Positions 61,516 through 64,000 of a stretch of DNA of 64,000 nucleotides are shown here, piece after piece. Position numbers and translations under genes: made by a program. The notes below the pieces were generated by a model that saw only the letters and a program-made list of their open reading frames with translations, did not search any database and was not told where the DNA came from. Source of the stretch: Planctomycetota bacterium (GTDB taxonomy: Bacteria > Planctomycetota > Planctomycetia > Planctomycetales > Planctomycetaceae); contig JAEZFD010000010.1 of NCBI GenBank assembly GCA_023417655.1, positions 1 through 64,000 on the forward strand, read 5' to 3'. How positions within the stretch are numbered: the first letter of the stretch is position 1; every line of letters begins with the position of its first letter.

Positions 61516-62904
61516 TCAGTCTTCCGGCTTACTGCCGTCTCCGCACATCTTCACCACACGCGGATCAAATCGGGCGATCACCGAAATCAGGTCGTCCTGT
61601 GCGGCGATGACTTCATCGATGTTCTTGTAAACACCGGGGACTTCGTCGGAACCAGCAGACAGCACGGTGACCCCCTTCTGCTTCAAGTCATTTCTCACGG
61701 CATTGAAGCGGTACATGGCATTTGCCTTGGTGCGCGACATCACTCGCCCGGCTCCATGCGATGCGGAATGGAAGCTCTCAGGGTGCCCTTTCCCACGAAC
61801 CACATAGGCCGGGGTCGCCATCGATCCGGGAATCACACCGAGAACACCGTCACCGGCCGGGGTCGCCCCTTTGCGATGCACGATCACTTCCTTGCCATTG
61901 TGGATTTCTTTCCAGGCAAAGTTGTGATGGTTCTCAACGTTCGCAATCACTTGAGCGCCGATCAACTCCGAGACGTTCCGATGGATGACCGCGTGGTTCG
62001 CACTGGCATAGTCTCCCATCAGGTTCATGGCTTCCCAATACTCCTGCCCTGCCTGTGACTGCAGGTCGAGCCATGCCAGTCGCCCGAAGTCCTTGTATTC
62101 CCGGGGAAGATTCCGCTGTGCGATGGAACTGTATGTCGAACAGACGGCAAAACCTGTCCCCCGACTCCCGCTATGACTGAGCAGCGCGACATAGGTGCCG
62201 GGTTCCAGTCCGAGTTCGGCCTGTGGCAATGTCAGTAGTCCGAATTCCACAAAGTGATTGCCGGAACCTGACGTCCCGAGTTGAGACCAGGCCTTGTCCT
62301 TGTTCTCCCGGGTCACCCGAGTGACTGTCCAGTCCTGATCCATGACGGGATGAGACTGTTTCTTCTTCCACGCCTGACCGGTCCCGAAGACCGTTCCCCC
62401 TTCCAGAGACTTCCGGAAGGCTGGAGCATGTCGTTCGTCATCTAGCATCTCGACCGGGAGATCGAGCACAGAGAGCTTCATTCGACAGGCGATATCGACT
62501 CCCACCGCATAAGGACAAACCGCCCCTTCCAGCGCGAGAACGCCTCCGATTGGCAGGCCGTAACCGACATGAGCGTCGGGCATCAGTGCGGCACCAACCG
62601 CATGAGGCAACGCGCAGGCATCCCGCATCTGGGCGTGAGACTGCTCGTCGATGAACTCGCCACCCCAGGTGCGGTACGAGACCGGTGCCTGACGAATGGG
62701 CATATTGGGCTGGTGCAGGCGTTTCGCCAGTGCCCCGAAGTGGGAATCAGTCAGATACCCTTCCGGATTCGCCAGCACTCCTTTGATCAGATTTTGAACT
62801 TCCTTCCCTCGGGCTCCGATCGTGGCAGCGGACTGGACCGCCGTGATTGCTTCAGGCACGGCCCAGTCAGGGACTCCCAGTTTGTTCAGCTGTTTACGAT
62901 TCAT
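61516..62904 (-). CDS. rtcB: RtcB-family RNA ligase
   Basis: RtcB joins 3'-phosphate (or 2',3'-cyclic) and 5'-hydroxyl RNA ends through a guanylylated His. The 462-residue product has HAVGAALMPDAHVGYGLPIG near residues 100-119, YAVGVDIACRM with the metal Cys, TSGSGNHFVEFG, HSGSRGTGFAV and SHGAGRVMSRTKANAMY near residues 393-409. These cover the metal-binding and nucleotidyl sites. No archease or rtcA gene is adjacent. The ATG at 62904 is the only reasonable start. The role may be RNA repair or tRNA splicing-like ligation; the targets are unknown. Confidence 0.93.
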   Translation of the reverse strand: MNRKQLNKLGVPDWAVPEAITAVQSAATIGARGKEVQNLIKGVLANPEGYLTDSHFGALAKRLHQPNMPIRQAPVSYRTWGGEFIDEQSHAQMRDACALPHAVGAALMPDAHVGYGLPIGGVLALEGAVCPYAVGVDIACRMKLSVLDLPVEMLDDERHAPAFRKSLEGGTVFGTGQAWKKKQSHPVMDQDWTVTRVTRENKDKAWSQLGTSGSGNHFVEFGLLTLPQAELGLEPGTYVALLSHSGSRGTGFAVCSTYSSIAQRNLPREYKDFGRLAWLDLQSQAGQEYWEAMNLMGDYASANHAVIHRNVSELIGAQVIANVENHHNFAWKEIHNGKEVIVHRKGATPAGDGVLGVIPGSMATPAYVVRGKGHPESFHSASHGAGRVMSRTKANAMYRFNAVRNDLKQKGVTVLSAGSDEVPGVYKNIDEVIAAQDDLISVIARFDPRVVKMCGDGSKPED

Positions 62905-63317
62905 TGTGCACCATTTTCATCCCTGAACGACCTCAACTCACACTGCTGCCGGACCCATTTTTCCTCGAGACCAATGAGGGCTCCCGACACTCAAGTTTGC
63001 CCCAGATCATTGGTCTGCCAAGAGTTGAGATCCAAGAAAGAGCCCATTCCTGCAGAAACGCCTTGTTTGTGCTCCTCTTTTCGACCAAGTCAGGGAAGTG
63101 ATTTCCTCCTTATTCGGAAGTCATCAATCTCCGGCCTGGTCAAAGCTTCCGCAATCTCCGGACACATCAGATCAAAAAACGTTCACCCAATCACTGATTT
63201 GTGGAACGCTCTCGTTGAGTCGGCATGGATCGCGGCCTAAGATGGGCACCGCGAATTTCGCAATCCGCCGACTCCGAGCTATGCTCGGACCGGCACGCAG
63301 CCTCAGGGAGTTTCGGG
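62905..63317. other. 413-base divergent region between rtcB and the response regulator
   Basis: No gene is convincing. It contains a 10-bp perfect inverted repeat, AGACCAATGA 62968-62977 with TCATTGGTCT 63007-63016, 64 bases upstream of the rtcB start, which could be an operator or a transcript hairpin. The rest shows nothing I recognise. Confidence 0.5.
62968..63016. promoter_or_regulatory. 10-bp inverted repeat upstream of rtcB
   Basis: AGACCAATGA at 62968-62977 is the exact reverse complement of TCATTGGTCT at 63007-63016, with 29 bases between. The long spacer is more like an operator pair or leader hairpin than a terminator. No regulator is assigned. Confidence 0.35.
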
Positions 63318-63770
63318 ATGGCGAACAGTAAAATCGTGCTGATCGAAGATGATCGCGAGATCCAGACCACGTTGCGGGCGGTGCTCGAAGCGGCCGGCTA
63401 TCGCGTTCTGTCGGCCTCGAACGGTGCCGAAGGGCAGAAGCTGATTCAAGCCGAAAACCCGGATCTGATCATCACCGATATGATGATGCCTCGGATGGGG
63501 GGATTTCCCGTCCTTGAATACCTGCGAACACTTGAGTCCGCTCCCCCTGTGATCATGATCACCGCCAACGAAGGGGGACGGCACAAAGCCTATGCCGAGA
63601 TGCTCGGGGCCGTTGACTATCTCCGCAAACCATTTGCGATGGATGTCCTGCTGGAAACAGTCCGACGGGCACTCGAACAGGCGAGCTCCCCGGCTTCCAT
63701 TGCGGCGGACGAACCCGCCGACGACGGCAGCCCGTTACGCAGCCGCGTTGCCAAAAAGAAAAAAGACTGA
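63318..63770 (+). CDS. Receiver-only response regulator
   Basis: The 150-residue product from the ATG at 63318 is a single CheY-like receiver domain. The acidic pair is in VLIEDDREIQ near residue 10. The phospho-acceptor Asp is in DLIITDMMMPRMGGF near residue 54. The switch Thr is in VIMITANEGG, and the Lys in YLRKPFAMDV. The last 30 residues are a polar, Lys-ending tail. There is no output domain, so it may act by protein contact or in a phosphorelay. An in-frame start at 63225 would add 31 poorly conserved residues. No kinase is adjacent. Confidence 0.9.
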   Translation: MANSKIVLIEDDREIQTTLRAVLEAAGYRVLSASNGAEGQKLIQAENPDLIITDMMMPRMGGFPVLEYLRTLESAPPVIMITANEGGRHKAYAEMLGAVDYLRKPFAMDVLLETVRRALEQASSPASIAADEPADDGSPLRSRVAKKKKD

Positions 63771-63833
63771 GCGGCGATTCAGTACGAATCCGATTCAGTA
63801 TCCCGTTCTCTCTAAGTGAATTGCAGACTGTCG

Positions 63834-64000
63834 ATGTTGACCGAACTGAACGTGAATGGAAGCACGAACCGCTGGCAGGAAATGAGCCGTCGGGTTCTCG
63901 CCGGAGAATCGATTTCGGTGGAGGAAGGCCGTGCCATCCTAGAGTCGAAAGATGAAGAGATCCTCGAGCTCCTCGCCGCGACTTATGCCGTCCGCCGGGC
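63834..64000 (+). CDS. bioB: Biotin-synthase-like radical SAM protein, N-terminal part (partial)
   Basis: The ATG at 63834 opens a frame that runs off the end of the window (55 complete codons). It reads MLTELNVNGSTNRWQEMSRR and then VLAGESISVEEGRAILESKD. The phrase EEILELLAATYAVRR is typical of the N-terminal helix of BioB, which precedes the radical SAM domain. The cluster motif lies beyond the window, so a relative such as HydE cannot be excluded. Biotin synthase inserts sulfur into dethiobiotin. Confidence 0.7.
   Translation, partial: MLTELNVNGSTNRWQEMSRRVLAGESISVEEGRAILESKDEEILELLAATYAVRR

Noticed and set aside
1..64000. CRISPR arrays, tRNA or rRNA genes, insertion sequences, prophage or restriction systems
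   Set aside because: No regularly spaced short repeats, cloverleaf-like segments, transposase motifs, or phage or defence gene signatures were recognised on either strand by reading. A tool search (tRNAscan, CRISPR finder) would be needed to exclude short items.

Overview
The window looks like chromosomal DNA from a planctomycete, probably a member of the Planctomycetaceae or a close relative. The evidence is four genes or remnants of the DUF1559 family (pilin-like N-terminus, C-terminus ending in GEF or GKF), small PVSG-type carboxypeptidase-regulatory-like lipoproteins, an ECF sigma / FecR-like pair, a PmoA-like DUF6807 protein, a DUF1570 protein, and single-copy housekeeping genes scattered on both strands. 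Base composition looks uniform and moderately GC-rich. I see no rRNA, tRNA, CRISPR array, transposase or prophage.

Layout: (1) 1-10630, respiratory complex I genes in the order nuoF(end)-G-H-I-J-K-L-M-N on the + strand, closed by a hairpin. (2) 10668-15768, a hybrid histidine kinase and a divergent GGDEF protein, i.e. a signalling block. (3) 15745-20760, a DUF255/thioredoxin-fold exported protein, a PmoA-like exported protein, and aroC. (4) 20785-26040, a minus-strand cluster: ECF sigma, FecR-like membrane protein, DUF1559, lipoprotein, and a second DUF1559 that is frameshifted at a G8 tract. (5) 26589-29614, a translationally coupled DAO-family oxidase and YtqB/MnmM-type methyltransferase, resembling a split MnmC for tRNA wobble uridine, with a divergent BRCT-MerR-TPR fusion. 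(6) 29671-40419, housekeeping: SDR, purB, prolyl oligopeptidase, serS, M20 dipeptidase, ppa, rpsU, fumC. (7) 40625-47508, poorly characterised genes: a Tat-exported propeller-like protein, an unknown protein, a zinc-ribbon protein, an OB-fold protein with a toxin-like C-terminus, and a six-TM protein carrying KGWWSRWKK repeats. (8) 47801-58906, glpD, an Ig-like secreted protein, a sugar-phosphate isomerase-like protein, an AhpD-like protein with a 2-Cys peroxiredoxin, apbE, a DoxX-like protein, a DUF1570 metallopeptidase and a DUF1559-like protein. (9) 58865-64000, a DUF2306 protein, a DUF1559/lipoprotein pair, rtcB, a receiver-only response regulator, and the start of a biotin-synthase-like gene.

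The nuo genes, fumC and glpD serve respiration and central carbon flux. The peroxiredoxin and AhpD-like protein plausibly form a peroxide-reducing pair. Most other genes are independent units bounded by hairpin terminators. The least explained items are a ~104-bp dispersed repeat in two copies that keeps a short reading frame containing IPRGKNGQIK, the split-MnmC-like pair, the DUF1559 frameshift, the toxin-like domain on a secreted OB-fold protein, and the 57/58-codon repeats of the membrane protein at 44935. Start codons were chosen from ribosome-binding sites and family N-termini, and differ in places from the longest possible reading frame.
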